The position numbers were made by a program, and so were the translations under genes. Positions 39,431-50,408 of a DNA stretch of 64,000 nucleotides are shown piece after piece. This stretch comes from an uncultured Alphaproteobacteria bacterium (GTDB taxonomy: Bacteria; Pseudomonadota; Alphaproteobacteria; HIMB59; GCA-002718135): assembly GCA_902572735.1 (NCBI GenBank), contig CACGGX010000001.1, forward strand, positions 62,001 to 126,000. Direction: 5' to 3'. A model generated the notes under the pieces. It did not search any database and was not told the origin of the DNA. It saw only the letters and a program-made list of their open reading frames with translations. How positions within the stretch are numbered: position 1 is the first letter of the stretch; every line of letters begins with the position of its first letter.

Positions 39431-40308
39431 TACCTAATCCTTGATATTTCCTTTATAAAGGTATCATAATTTTTCATTTCATTTGAAGAAATTTTAAAAA
39501 ACTCTTCATACTTTTTGATTCTGCTTAAATTGTTATAAGCTTTAATTATATTTCTATTTTTTATATGAGATTTAATTTGTTCTAATATTAAAATTTTTTC
39601 ATTATCAATAATATTTTCAGAAGAAGGAGAAAGGTTTATATAAGGTAAAATAATTTTGTTAAGAAAACTATTATTTTGTTTTATCATACTCTTTAGATAT
39701 GAATTAACCTCATTATTAAATTGATTTTCTAAAAATATGTGACCTTTATATGGATTAATTTTCAAGATTGATAATTTTTCTAAAACAGGAATATTCTCTT
39801 TATCTAAGATAGTTTGGAGATACTTAAGTTCTTTATCAAAATTCATATTATTTTCATATTTAATTTTTATTAACTCAACTATCTCATCTATAGATTGATT
39901 TATTAATTTAGGATTTTTATTTTTTTGATTTTCAATATTTTTATTTTTTATTAAAGATATTTCAGAATTTAAATTATTAAAATTTTTATTTAATAAAGTA
40001 ATACTTTTATTGATTTCTGCTAGATCAACTTTTGTTTCTTTGTTAGCATTCTCTTTGATAATTTTTTCTATATTTATTAAAGATTTTTTTGTTTCTAATA
40101 TTTCATTAGATATATCTTTTATATATTCAGAATTTTCATTAATATTTGCCCTAAGTTCATTTTCTAATTCAAACTGATTTTTAGTAATCTTATCTTCATT
40201 TTGATAATTTATATAAAGTAGATATGTTAAAAAAAGGACACAAGACAAAAGAAAAAAGCTTAAGAAAAATTTAGAGAAAATATAAAAACTATCAAATATC
40301 TTTTTCAT
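39430..40308 (-). CDS. Mitofilin/Mic60-like single-TM coiled-coil membrane protein
   Basis: N-terminal TM, long coiled coil, C-terminal mitofilin-like signature; hemY-like gene overlap. Confidence 0.6.
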   Translation of the reverse strand: MKKIFDSFYIFSKFFLSFFLLSCVLFLTYLLYINYQNEDKITKNQFELENELRANINENSEYIKDISNEILETKKSLINIEKIIKENANKETKVDLAEINKSITLLNKNFNNLNSEISLIKNKNIENQKNKNPKLINQSIDEIVELIKIKYENNMNFDKELKYLQTILDKENIPVLEKLSILKINPYKGHIFLENQFNNEVNSYLKSMIKQNNSFLNKIILPYINLSPSSENIIDNEKILILEQIKSHIKNRNIIKAYNNLSRIKKYEEFFKISSNEMKNYDTFIKEISRIR

Positions 40309-40369
40309 TACCTTTTTTTAGCATTATTAGATTGTTGTTTAACAGTGTAAAATATTGTACCAAAACATT

Positions 40370-41380
40370 ATGCTTGTATTTGCTGCCGAAACCTCATGCG
40401 ACGAAACATCAATATGTCTCATGCAAAATAAAACTATTTTAGAGCATGTTACTTTTTCCCAAGAAATTCATAAAAAACATGGGGGGGTTGTACCTGAATT
40501 AGCTTCTAGATCACACTTGGAAAAAATTCAAAATATTACAAGTGATTTGTTTTTAAAGACAAATATCGAACCTAGTAAAATAGATGTATTTGCAGCTACT
40601 TGTGGACCAGGACTCATAGGGAGTTTATTAGTTGGTTCAACATTCACTAAATCTTTAGCAATTTCTTTTCAAAAACCATTTATTCCAATTAATCATTTAG
40701 AAGGTCATATTCTGTCTACAAGTTTTAATAACAATATCAAATTTCCAAATCTTATTTTGTTATTAACAGGTGGTCATACTCAAGTTTATCTTATGAAAAA
40801 TGAAAAGGATATAGAGCTTTTAGGACAAAGTGTAGATGATGCAATTGGAGAAGCATTTGATAAAACTGCAAAATTAATTGGGTTACCTTATCCTGGAGGT
40901 GCACAAATAGAAATAGAGGCTGTTGATGGTAACGAGGATAAATTTATTTTACCAAAACCACTAATTAAAGAAGATAACTTTAATTTTTCATTTTCTGGCA
41001 TTAAAACACATATAAATATATTAACAAAAAAAAATAAAATTGATAAAAAATTTGTTAAAGATTTATCAGCATCATTTCAAAGGAATATAAGTGAAATATT
41101 AATTGAAAAGCTGGAAATAGGGCTAAAGAGATTAAGTCATGACAGAATAAATATAAATTCGATATCTATAGTAGGCGGTGTGTCAAATAATAAATATATT
41201 CAAAAAAAAATAGAAAGTTTTTTTACAAAGAAAAATGTTGAGATATATTATCCCTTGAAAGAGATGATGGGAGATAATGCAGCTATGATAGCTTGGGCAT
41301 GTTTAAAGTTTTATGATAAAAGTAGGTCTGACTTATTTTTTAAACCTAAACCTAGATTAAGCGTTAGAAGTATATTATAG
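40370..41380 (+). CDS. tsaD: tRNA N6-adenosine threonylcarbamoyltransferase
   Basis: AAETSCDETSICL, GGVVPELASRSHLEKI, GPGLIGSLLVG, NHLEGHI, LLTGGHTQVY; MLVFAAETS start preferred over 40355. Confidence 0.97.
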   Translation: MLVFAAETSCDETSICLMQNKTILEHVTFSQEIHKKHGGVVPELASRSHLEKIQNITSDLFLKTNIEPSKIDVFAATCGPGLIGSLLVGSTFTKSLAISFQKPFIPINHLEGHILSTSFNNNIKFPNLILLLTGGHTQVYLMKNEKDIELLGQSVDDAIGEAFDKTAKLIGLPYPGGAQIEIEAVDGNEDKFILPKPLIKEDNFNFSFSGIKTHINILTKKNKIDKKFVKDLSASFQRNISEILIEKLEIGLKRLSHDRININSISIVGGVSNNKYIQKKIESFFTKKNVEIYYPLKEMMGDNAAMIAWACLKFYDKSRSDLFFKPKPRLSVRSIL

Positions 41381-41421
41381 TTTTGTCATATAGTAATTTA
41401 TTAAATTAAAAATATAATATA

Positions 41422-41829
41422 ATGCAATATTGGTTATTAAAGTCCGAACCTGAAACTTGGTCATGGAGCAATCAGGTTAAAGAAGGTCCTTCAATGTGGG
41501 ATGGTGTAAGAAATTATCAAGCCAGAAATAATTTAATGAAAATGAAGAGAAAAGATCTTTGTTTTTTTTATCATTCAGTATCTGAAAAAAAAATTATTGG
41601 TATTGTAGAAGTAGTTAAAGAATTTTATCCAGACCCGACAGATACAAGTGGTAAATTCGTAGTTGTAGATGTTAAAGCAAAAAATAAACTTAAAAAACCG
41701 GTTTCTCTTGAAGAAATAAAATCTAAAAAAACATTATCTAAGATTTCGCTTGTTAAACAAAGCCGACTGTCTGTTATGCCTATATTAAAATCAGAATGGC
41801 TTGAAATATTAAAAATATCAAATAGCTAA
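41422..41829 (+). CDS. EVE domain-containing protein
   Basis: QYWLLKSEPETWSWSNQVKEGPSMWDGVRNYQARNNLMKMKRKDLCFFYHS. Confidence 0.95.
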   Translation: MQYWLLKSEPETWSWSNQVKEGPSMWDGVRNYQARNNLMKMKRKDLCFFYHSVSEKKIIGIVEVVKEFYPDPTDTSGKFVVVDVKAKNKLKKPVSLEEIKSKKTLSKISLVKQSRLSVMPILKSEWLEILKISNS

Positions 41830-42713
41830 TGGATAAGCATATTTTTTGGTTAGCATCTTATCCAAAAAGTGGGAACACGCTTATAAGAGCAATATTATCA
41901 GCACTTTTTTTTACTCCTGATGGAATATTCAACTTAAAGTTCTTAGAGTATATTAGACAATTTGAAAGCACTTATAATGTTTACAAAGCCAAAAAGCTTA
42001 TAGGAAATGATTTATATAATTTAAATGAGGTATCGATTTTCTATAAGTACTTATTAAAGATTCAACAAAAAAAAATTTTAGATTTTAAAGAAGATTTTAA
42101 ATTTTTTAAAACTCATTCAGGTAATTTTAAAATTAACAATAATGCGTTTACTGCAGAAGAAAATATTAGGGGTGTAATATATATAATTAGGGACCCTAGG
42201 GATGTTTGTATTTCATGGTCAAATCACACTGGCTGCTCATATGATGAGAGTGTAGATTTTATGACTAATGAATTACAATCATTATTATGGGTGAAAGGGA
42301 AGAATAATCTTTTTGAAAAAAATAATACACCTGTCTCATTTATATCAAGTTGGGATAAGCATGTAATTTCATGGACCTCTAATAATTGGAAATTTCCATT
42401 ATTAATACTTAAGTTTGAAGATTTAGTTTACAAAAAAGAAGATATTGTAAGAACAATAGCTAATTTCTTTACCAATAATTATGGTTTTAAATTTCATAAC
42501 TTGGATCAAAAAATTATTAATATTTTAAAAACTACAAGTTTTAGTAATTTGAAAAAAAAAGAAACAAACGAAGGTTTTATTGAAGCACAAGAGGGTAGGA
42601 AATTTTTTAAAAAGGGCACAAAAGATCAATGGAAAAACCAATTAAATAAAGACCAGATATTAAAGATAGAAGAAAAATTTAAAGTGGTTATGAACAAATT
42701 TAATTATAAATAA
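41829..42713 (+). CDS. Sulfotransferase family protein
   Basis: ASYPKSGNTLIRAILSALFF (PAPS-binding 5' loop), YIIRDPRDVCISWSNH. Confidence 0.88.
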   Translation: MDKHIFWLASYPKSGNTLIRAILSALFFTPDGIFNLKFLEYIRQFESTYNVYKAKKLIGNDLYNLNEVSIFYKYLLKIQQKKILDFKEDFKFFKTHSGNFKINNNAFTAEENIRGVIYIIRDPRDVCISWSNHTGCSYDESVDFMTNELQSLLWVKGKNNLFEKNNTPVSFISSWDKHVISWTSNNWKFPLLILKFEDLVYKKEDIVRTIANFFTNNYGFKFHNLDQKIINILKTTSFSNLKKKETNEGFIEAQEGRKFFKKGTKDQWKNQLNKDQILKIEEKFKVVMNKFNYK

Positions 42714-42750
42714 GTTGAATTTTTATATTTTTAGAAATAATCTCAATTGA

Positions 42751-44676
42751 ATGATGGAAATTAAAAAAAATTGGATTGAAGAAGGGAAAATTGACTCAGA
42801 GACATATTCTTCACTCTATAACTACTCGATAGAAAACAATGAGAATTTTTGGAAAACACAAGGGGAGAGAATAGACTGGTACAAGAAATATACAAAGACA
42901 AAAAATGTAAAATATTCAGCTAAGGATGTCAGTATAAAATGGTTTGAAGATGGTGAACTTAACGTATCATATAATTGTATCGATAGGCACGCAAAAAAAA
43001 ATCCTGATAGAATTGCAATAATTTGGGAAGGCGATGATCCAAAAGAAACAAAAAAAATAACTTATAATGAATTATTATTAAATGTATCTAAGGCAGCTAA
43101 TGTTCTAAAAAAGATTGGGGTTCAAAAGGGTGATAGAGTAACAATTTATCTTACGATGATACCTGAACTTGCATATATAATGTTAGCGTGTTCAAGAATT
43201 GGTGCTGTTCACTCCATTATTTTTGGAGGTTTTTCCGCAGATTCAATTGCGGGAAGAATCCAAGATTGTGGATCAGAATTTGTTGTTACTGCTAATGAAG
43301 GTATTAGAGGAGGGAAAAAAATTCCTTTAAAATTAATCACTGACCAAGCATTAGAGACATGTCCAGAAGTTAAAAAATGTTTAATTATAAAAAGAACAAA
43401 TGAAAATTTAAAACTTAAAAATGGTAGAGATGTTTTTTACGATGACCTTGTTAAAGATGTTGAGGATTATTGCGAACCAGAGGTTCTAAATGCAGAGGAT
43501 CCTTTATTTATCTTATATACATCTGGTTCTACAGGTAAGCCTAAAGGGGTAATGCATACAACTGGTGGATACATAGTCTACGCTTCAATGACTCATGAGT
43601 ATATATTTAATTATAAACCAAAAGATATTTATTGGTGTACTGCTGACATTGGTTGGATTACCGGACATAGTTATATTATTTATGGACCTCTTGCTAATGG
43701 AGCGACAACTCTTATGTTCGAAGGTGTTCCAAATTATCCTGATTTTTCCAGATTTTGGGAGATAGTTGATAAACATCAGGTTAATATATTCTATACTGCT
43801 CCTACTGCTATAAGAGCGTTAATGCGAGAGGGTGATGAATATGTTGAGAAAACTAAAAGAACATCATTAAAGCTTTTAGGTAGTGTTGGTGAACCTATTA
43901 ATCCAGAAGCATGGAAGTGGTACTTTGAGGTGCCTGGTAAATCAAAATGTCCTATTGTTGACACATGGTGGCAAACTGAAACTGGGGGAATTATGATTTC
44001 TCCGCAAACAGGAGCAATGCAATTGAAACCTGGTTCAGCTTCAAAACCTTTTTTTGGTATAGAACCGTGTGTAGTAAACAAAGAAGGTAGAGAATTGGAA
44101 GGTGAATGCGAAGGGATGCTATGTTTAAAAAGCTCATGGCCTGGTCAGATGCGAACTGTTTATGGTGATCATGACAGATTTATTAAAACTTATTTTTCAC
44201 AATTTGATGGTAAATATTTCACTGGAGATGGGTGCAGAAGAGATAAAGATGGTTATTACTGGATAACAGGGAGAGTTGATGATGTTATCATTGTCTCAGG
44301 TCACAATTTAGGTACCGCTGAAATAGAAAGTGCCTTTGTATCACATAAAGATGTATCAGAAGCAGCTGTTGTTGGCTATCCTCACGAAATAAAAGGTAAT
44401 GGTTTATATTGCTATGTATCTCTTAAGGCTGGCATCGAAGAATCAGATGGTTTAGTCAATGACTTAAAAAAAACAATAAGAGAAAAAATTGGACCAATTG
44501 CTACTCCTGATTTCATACATATAACTTCTGGATTGCCTAAAACTCGATCAGGTAAGATTATGAGAAGGATTTTAAGAAAAATTGCTTGCAACGATTTTGA
44601 AAACTTGGGTGATACATCAACTTTGGCAGACCCATCAGTTGTAAATAATTTAATAGAAAATAGAAAAAATAAATAG
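42751..44676 (+). CDS. acs: Acetyl-CoA synthetase
   Basis: [78 protein letters not shown]. Confidence 0.97.
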   Translation: MMEIKKNWIEEGKIDSETYSSLYNYSIENNENFWKTQGERIDWYKKYTKTKNVKYSAKDVSIKWFEDGELNVSYNCIDRHAKKNPDRIAIIWEGDDPKETKKITYNELLLNVSKAANVLKKIGVQKGDRVTIYLTMIPELAYIMLACSRIGAVHSIIFGGFSADSIAGRIQDCGSEFVVTANEGIRGGKKIPLKLITDQALETCPEVKKCLIIKRTNENLKLKNGRDVFYDDLVKDVEDYCEPEVLNAEDPLFILYTSGSTGKPKGVMHTTGGYIVYASMTHEYIFNYKPKDIYWCTADIGWITGHSYIIYGPLANGATTLMFEGVPNYPDFSRFWEIVDKHQVNIFYTAPTAIRALMREGDEYVEKTKRTSLKLLGSVGEPINPEAWKWYFEVPGKSKCPIVDTWWQTETGGIMISPQTGAMQLKPGSASKPFFGIEPCVVNKEGRELEGECEGMLCLKSSWPGQMRTVYGDHDRFIKTYFSQFDGKYFTGDGCRRDKDGYYWITGRVDDVIIVSGHNLGTAEIESAFVSHKDVSEAAVVGYPHEIKGNGLYCYVSLKAGIEESDGLVNDLKKTIREKIGPIATPDFIHITSGLPKTRSGKIMRRILRKIACNDFENLGDTSTLADPSVVNNLIENRKNK

Positions 44677-44679
44677 AGA

Positions 44680-45231
44680 TTATCTGGGCTCCCAATGCTT
44701 AAGACATCGGGGTTCATAAATATTTGCTGCGCCCACTTGAGTCCTTTCTCCGCCTACAGTTTTTCTATAAGTTTTGGTTGCCTCAACTCCACAAACATTA
44801 CAAAAACCATATATTTTAACAATCTTATCTGATAAACCCAGAAGCATTGAAGATGTTTCCCAAGGTTTTCCTCTTGAATCTTGATCAAGACCAGCACAAA
44901 CAACGTCTATTCCTTTATTCAATAAACTCTCAACATTTTTTAGGGTTTCGTGTGTATCCATAAATTGGATTTCATCCAGAAAAACCATATCGACATATTT
45001 TTTATTAAAATTAAATTTAGTTAATGTCGTTTCCCAATTATTCATTGCATAACATTCGTGACTAAGATCATTGTGAGTTATAATTTTCTCATTAGAGTAT
45101 CTATTATCAATACTAGGTTTAATAACTATAATTTTTTTATTTTGGTGCTTTGCCCAAAGAATTCTTTTTAATAATTCACTTGTTTTGCCTGCAAACATTG
45201 CACCAACGATAGTTTCAAGATTACCTCGCAT
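44680..45231 (-). CDS. tdk: Thymidine kinase
   Basis: ETIVGAMFAGKTSELLKRI, VFLDEIQFMD, CAGLDQDSRGKPWE, CNVCG. Confidence 0.96.
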   Translation of the reverse strand: MRGNLETIVGAMFAGKTSELLKRILWAKHQNKKIIVIKPSIDNRYSNEKIITHNDLSHECYAMNNWETTLTKFNFNKKYVDMVFLDEIQFMDTHETLKNVESLLNKGIDVVCAGLDQDSRGKPWETSSMLLGLSDKIVKIYGFCNVCGVEATKTYRKTVGGERTQVGAANIYEPRCLKHWEPR

Positions 45232-45274
45232 AACTCAATATATTTTATTTTTATTTTTTATTATATAACTAATT

Positions 45275-46582
45275 TTGATAAATTATGAATTATTTATAAT
45301 AATGATAAAGGGTGAAAAAGTAAGATTTGATATTCATAATATACTATTTTCAATTTATAAATTAAATCTAACTTTAAATAATAACTTTATAAAAAAAATT
45401 ATTAATAGGCAAAAAAGAGAAGATATTGCTTTATTGCATAGTGTAACGTTAAACTCTATGAGATATCATTTACACTGTCTTAAGATAATAGATAAATATA
45501 TCAAAAAAAAAATTAGAGATCATGAAAAAATATTATTAATAAGCGCCATTACTCAAATTGTTTTTTTAGAATTTAAAGAATATGCCGTTATAAATTGCTC
45601 TGTAGAAATAGCTAAAAAATTAAAATTATATTCTGGACTTATTAATGCTTGTTTGAAAAATATAGCTAAAGATAAAATTGAGTTAAAAAAAATAAATATA
45701 AATTTTGATAATTTTCCATCATGGTTTCAAAAAGAAACTAATTATTTTTCTGATAATGAAAAAAGTCAATTTTTAAAATATTTTCACAATGAACCAAATA
45801 TTCATATAGTATTTAAAGATGAAAATAAATTGGAGAATTTCGAAGAAAAATTAATTAAAACATCAAAAGTATCAGGGTTTTTGTTGAATAAAAAAGATAT
45901 TACAAAAAAAAAATCTTTTGCTAGAGGTGATTGGTGGGTTCAAGATTTTAGCTCTTTTTTTCCATTACATAATTTTCTAGAAAAAAATAAAAATAAAAAA
46001 TTTCTTGATGCTTGTGCTGCTCCTGGTGGAAAAGCATTTCAGCTTCTTTCTAAAAATCTTAGTGTTACTCTAAATGATAAAAGTAGAGCGAGAATTGAAA
46101 TCCTTAAATCTAATTTAAAACGTTTAAAATATAATCCTCAAATATTAAACAAGGACTTTACAAAATTTAGTGAAGTAGAAAAATACGATTGTATTATAAT
46201 TGATGCTCCTTGCTCATCTGTAGGAACAATAAGGAAAAATCCAGAAATACTATTTAAAAAAAAAGGACCAAATTTTAAGGAGCTAAATTTTTTACAGAAA
46301 AATATGCTAGATAAAGCATCAGTTTTAGTAAATCAGAATGGATGCATAATATATATGGCTTGTTCTTTTTTTAAAAATGAAACTATCGATCAAATAAACA
46401 CTTTTCTCAAAAAAAATAGTAATTTCTTACTTTTAAATTTTAAATTAATTAAAGAAAACATTAACTACTCTAAACTTATAAAAGAAAACTTCATGATAAC
46501 CTTACCTGACAATATATTGAATAACAGTACAGATGGATATTTTGCAGCATACTTAAAGAAAAAAGACAATGATAGTATTTAG
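45275..46582 (+). CDS. rsmB: 16S rRNA (cytosine-967-C5)-methyltransferase-like
   Basis: NusB-like N-terminus and FLDACAAPGGKAFQLL...IDAPCSSVGTIRKNPEILF; start may be 45302. Confidence 0.88.
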   Translation: MINYELFIIMIKGEKVRFDIHNILFSIYKLNLTLNNNFIKKIINRQKREDIALLHSVTLNSMRYHLHCLKIIDKYIKKKIRDHEKILLISAITQIVFLEFKEYAVINCSVEIAKKLKLYSGLINACLKNIAKDKIELKKININFDNFPSWFQKETNYFSDNEKSQFLKYFHNEPNIHIVFKDENKLENFEEKLIKTSKVSGFLLNKKDITKKKSFARGDWWVQDFSSFFPLHNFLEKNKNKKFLDACAAPGGKAFQLLSKNLSVTLNDKSRARIEILKSNLKRLKYNPQILNKDFTKFSEVEKYDCIIIDAPCSSVGTIRKNPEILFKKKGPNFKELNFLQKNMLDKASVLVNQNGCIIYMACSFFKNETIDQINTFLKKNSNFLLLNFKLIKENINYSKLIKENFMITLPDNILNNSTDGYFAAYLKKKDNDSI

Positions 46583-48098
46583 AAAGATAATATTAATATT
46601 TATAGTTTTAAAATTTAGATCAATAAAAAACTTATCCTATCTTGATCTTAATTTTAGAAAAATAGATTTTACTAATTACAAGCTGATAAAATCATTTATC
46701 TTTAAAAACAATTTTTATTTGAATAAAAATAAAAATATTCATAGTTTTGATTTTTTAAATTTCTCTAATAAACTTGGAGGAAAAATAGGAATAAATTTAT
46801 CTAAAAATTCAATTTTTGGGTGGTTTAAATTTTATAGAAATAAATTAGGCTTCCCTTGGTCTGAAGATTTATCATCTAAAAGATTAGTTAATCTTTTGTA
46901 TAATTATGAATACATAAATTCTTCAGCATCTTTAAGTGATAAGAAAAAACTAGATTTAATTATTTATTTTCATATCCAAAGAATATTATTTGATTTTAAT
47001 TACAAAAAAATAACAGAAATTACATCATTTGATTTAATTGCATATTTATTATCATGCTCAATTATAAAGAAAATTAATAGAAAAAATATTGCGTATGTTA
47101 AATTTATTGTAGAAAATCAGATTGACAAACTAGGAATGCATAAAAGTTATAATATACTAGAGCATTCTAAATTTATAAATAATCTTAATGAAATAAAAAA
47201 TATTTTACTTTTTTTTAAGTTTAGGGAATCAAAAATATTTGATGAAGTAATTTTAAAAATGACATCAATCTTAAACGAGTACTTTCACACAGATGGCACA
47301 ATACCATTATTTAATGGATCAAATAATATTTATACAAAAAGTGTATATGAGTCTTTAAATAAAGATCATTATTTAAAAAAAAGAAAATTTTTAAATGTAG
47401 AAAATGGAATTGCTTTTTATTCAGATAAAAATAAGAGGATTTTTTTTGATGTAGTTCAGCCAAATAAAGATATGACAAGTACTAACTTAAGCGCTGGAAC
47501 TTTATCAATTGAAGTAAGTGGTTTTGGGGAAAAAATACTTTCTAATTGTGGCAGTACAGAAAGTTTTGGTAAAAATCCAGAATATTTAAGATATAGCGCT
47601 GCACACTCAACAATAATTTTACAGAATACTAATATAAGTGAGATAAAAGAAGGTAATCCACATATAAAATTTCCACAATCTGTAGTCTTTAGAAAAGAAA
47701 CAAATAATAAACAAGAGATATTTGAAGGATCGCATAATGGATACTTAAAAAAATTTAATAAAATAATTAAAAGAAAACTAATTATAAATAAAAATATAGA
47801 TAAAATAGAAGGTGAGGACAGTTTAATATCTTACAAAGAAAGCAATAATAAATTAATTTATCACATTAGATTCCACTTAGTGGACGAGATGACACTTAAT
47901 TTTACAAATAATAAGAAAAATATAATTTTGAAAACAAAAAAAAATAATATTTGGTTGTTTAAAAGTAATACAGAATTAATAATCGAGGACAGCATATTGG
48001 TTGATAATAATCTTACAAAACCTACTAAACAAATTGTTATTAAAGGTATATTGTCAGACAAGAAAATTTTAGAAAAATGGTCGTTAGAAAAAATTTAA
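46569..48098 (+). CDS. Heparinase II/III family protein
   Basis: GTLSIEVSGFGEKILSNCGSTESFGKNPEYLRYSAAHSTIIL; located between rsmB and purH. Confidence 0.82.
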   Translation: MIVFRKIILIFIVLKFRSIKNLSYLDLNFRKIDFTNYKLIKSFIFKNNFYLNKNKNIHSFDFLNFSNKLGGKIGINLSKNSIFGWFKFYRNKLGFPWSEDLSSKRLVNLLYNYEYINSSASLSDKKKLDLIIYFHIQRILFDFNYKKITEITSFDLIAYLLSCSIIKKINRKNIAYVKFIVENQIDKLGMHKSYNILEHSKFINNLNEIKNILLFFKFRESKIFDEVILKMTSILNEYFHTDGTIPLFNGSNNIYTKSVYESLNKDHYLKKRKFLNVENGIAFYSDKNKRIFFDVVQPNKDMTSTNLSAGTLSIEVSGFGEKILSNCGSTESFGKNPEYLRYSAAHSTIILQNTNISEIKEGNPHIKFPQSVVFRKETNNKQEIFEGSHNGYLKKFNKIIKRKLIINKNIDKIEGEDSLISYKESNNKLIYHIRFHLVDEMTLNFTNNKKNIILKTKKNNIWLFKSNTELIIEDSILVDNNLTKPTKQIVIKGILSDKKILEKWSLEKI

Positions 48099-48676
48099 AA
48101 AATAAATTTGCATTAATATCAGTGTTTAATAAGAACAATTTAAATTATCTTTGTACTAATTTAAATAAACAAGGATATAGGTTTATATCTAGTGGTGCTA
48201 CAGGTAATAAAATACGAGATATGGGATTTAAATGCCAAGATATTTCAAAAATAACTAAATTTAAAGAAATGTTTGAGGGAAGAGTTAAGACGCTAAACCC
48301 ATTAATATATAGCTCTATACTTTATAAAAGAGAAAATAAATTTCATATAAAAGATTTTCTATCATTAAAAATACCTGAAATAGATATAGTTGTTGTCAAC
48401 TTGTATCCTTTCAAAAAATATTCAAAAGAAAAAAATTATGATCAAATAATTGAGATGATAGATATAGGGGGGCCAAGTCTATTAAGAGCTGCAGGAAAAA
48501 ATTATAAATATATCACTGCAATATTGAATACAAAAGACTATAAAAAATTGATTCAAAATTTAAAAAAAAATAATGGAGTGACTGATCTAAATTTTAGAAA
48601 AAAAATGGCAATTAAGGTTTTTAAAGAAACTTCTAATTATGATAAAGTTATTTCTAATTGGTTGGATGAAAACTAA
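48077..48676 (+). CDS. purH: PurH N-terminal part (IMP cyclohydrolase/MGS domain), split gene
   Basis: FALISVFNKNNLNYL...RFISSGATGNKIRD..FKEMFEGRVKTLNPLI...VVNLYPFKKY...IDIGGPSLLRAAGKNYKYI. Confidence 0.9.
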   Translation: MVVRKNLKNKFALISVFNKNNLNYLCTNLNKQGYRFISSGATGNKIRDMGFKCQDISKITKFKEMFEGRVKTLNPLIYSSILYKRENKFHIKDFLSLKIPEIDIVVVNLYPFKKYSKEKNYDQIIEMIDIGGPSLLRAAGKNYKYITAILNTKDYKKLIQNLKKNNGVTDLNFRKKMAIKVFKETSNYDKVISNWLDEN

Positions 48677-49583
48677 GATTAATAAAATTAAATTAAGATA
48701 TGGAGAAAACCCAAATCAAAGTGCGTATCTAATTAATAATGTAAAAAAATCTATTTTTAGTTATCAAATTAGTGGAAAAAAAATAAGTTATAATAATTTA
48801 ATTGATGTTGATAGTGGTTTGAGGTGTTTGGAAGAGTTCAAGGAACCTACTTCGATAATTATAAAACACACAAATCCTTGTGGTGTAGCTTCTTCAAAAA
48901 ATATTGAAAGTGCTTTTGTTAAGTCTTTTCAAAGTGATCCTAAGAGCGCTTTTGGAGGGATAATTTTTTTAAATAGAAAAGTGAGCTATAGTCTAGCGAA
49001 AATAATAATTAAAAGTTTTTTTGAGATGGTTGTTGCAAGTAGTTTTGAAGAAGATGCTATAAAAATATTAAAAAAGAAAAGAAATTTAATTTTATTAAAA
49101 ATACCAAGTTCAAAAAAGAAGATTATAGAATATAAATCAACCCTTTTTGGTGATCTTTATCAGACTAAAGATGTTACACCAATTAACAAAAAATTCTTGA
49201 AGTTAGTCTCAAAAAAAGCTGGTTCAACTAAATCAATATCTGACTTAATTTTTTCTTTAAAAGTTGCAAAACATTTAAAATCAAATGCTGTTGTGTTATC
49301 TAGAAATAAACAAACTTTAGGTTTAGGTCATGGTCAAACAAATAGAGTTGATGCATTAAATTTTGCGATAAAAAATATGAATAAGCACTTTAAAAAAAAA
49401 TTCTTCGTTTGTGCATCAGATGGTTTTTTTCCATTTACTGATAGTATAAAATTATTAGAGAAAAATGGATGTAATGTTGTTGCTCAACCAAGTGGATCAA
49501 TTAATGATAAAAAAATAATATCCTTTTCTATTAAAAAAAATATATCTCTATATTTTATTAAAAATAGACTTTTTAAACATTGA
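48666..49583 (+). CDS. purH: PurH C-terminal part (AICAR transformylase domain), split gene
   Basis: LRYGENPNQSAYL, IIKHTNPCGVAS, SDPKSAFGGII, ASDGFFPFTDSI, C-terminal RLFKH; ATG at 48666 overlaps upstream stop (track start 48639). Confidence 0.9.
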   Translation: MKTKINKIKLRYGENPNQSAYLINNVKKSIFSYQISGKKISYNNLIDVDSGLRCLEEFKEPTSIIIKHTNPCGVASSKNIESAFVKSFQSDPKSAFGGIIFLNRKVSYSLAKIIIKSFFEMVVASSFEEDAIKILKKKRNLILLKIPSSKKKIIEYKSTLFGDLYQTKDVTPINKKFLKLVSKKAGSTKSISDLIFSLKVAKHLKSNAVVLSRNKQTLGLGHGQTNRVDALNFAIKNMNKHFKKKFFVCASDGFFPFTDSIKLLEKNGCNVVAQPSGSINDKKIISFSIKKNISLYFIKNRLFKH

Positions 49584-49806
49584 ATAAAAAAACTAAGATA
49601 CCAAAATATATTAAAATTCTAATAGAAAAATATCCTAAAATTTTTTCAGGTAGAAAAAATTTTCAATATCATAATGATAGAATTCTCAAATCAATTAAAA
49701 TAATAAAAAAATATTTTAATAAAAATAATTCATTAAAAAATGATTAATTGTTTAAGTTATTTCTTGTTTTGTTTACTGAAAGTATATTTTGATATAGATA
49801 CAAAAT

Positions 49807-50400
49807 ATGAGCAAACCTAATCTTCTTTTTCCAACCCCTGTTTGGACTTTACAATTAGATAATTACAAAACTATAAATGAAAAAATGTATACTTATATTA
49901 AAGGAAATCAGATTAAAGATCAAAAAGGAATAACTAAGAGTAATGTGAAGGGATGGCATTCTCAAAACTTTGATTTAAAAGAAAATGAACCTAAAGACTT
50001 TATAAATTTCATTTCTCCATCTATAGAAAAAGTAATGACAGACATGAATTGGGAAAAAGAAAAACAATCTGTTAAAATAACTAATATGTGGTCTATTATA
50101 AACACAGGGGGTTCGACAAATTCAAGACATCAGCACGGTAACAGCAGTATTAGTGGAGCATACTATGTGAGAGCACCAAAAAACTGCGGTGATATTGTAT
50201 TTTACGATCCAAGACCTGCTGCTGTTTTTAGTTATCCAACGGCAATAAGTTCTAATTTTCTTAATGCACAAGTTAATGGAATAAGTCCTAAAGAAGGTGG
50301 ATTAATATTATTTCCAAGTTATGTTGATCACTCAGTAAATGAAAATTTATCTAAAAATGAAAGAATAGTTATAAGTTTCAATATTACAATACAAGCATAA
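49807..50400 (+). CDS. Putative 2OG-Fe(II) oxygenase (TIGR02466-like)
   Basis: LFPTPVWTLQLDN...MWSIINTGGSTNSRHQHGNSSISGAYYV..GDIVFYDPR...GGLILFPSYVDHSVNEN. Confidence 0.85.
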   Translation: MSKPNLLFPTPVWTLQLDNYKTINEKMYTYIKGNQIKDQKGITKSNVKGWHSQNFDLKENEPKDFINFISPSIEKVMTDMNWEKEKQSVKITNMWSIINTGGSTNSRHQHGNSSISGAYYVRAPKNCGDIVFYDPRPAAVFSYPTAISSNFLNAQVNGISPKEGGLILFPSYVDHSVNENLSKNERIVISFNITIQA

Positions 50401-50408
50401 ACATATAG

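Noticed and set aside
43585-44081. Antisense ORFs within acs (also 44412..44717)
   Set aside because: Fully overlapped by the strongly supported acs frame; typical shadow ORFs.
49580-49747. 56-codon TTG-start reading frame after purH (LNKKTKIPKYIKILIEKYPKIF...)
   Set aside because: No ATG, no recognisable family, AT-rich lysine/isoleucine composition; could be a remnant but cannot be supported.
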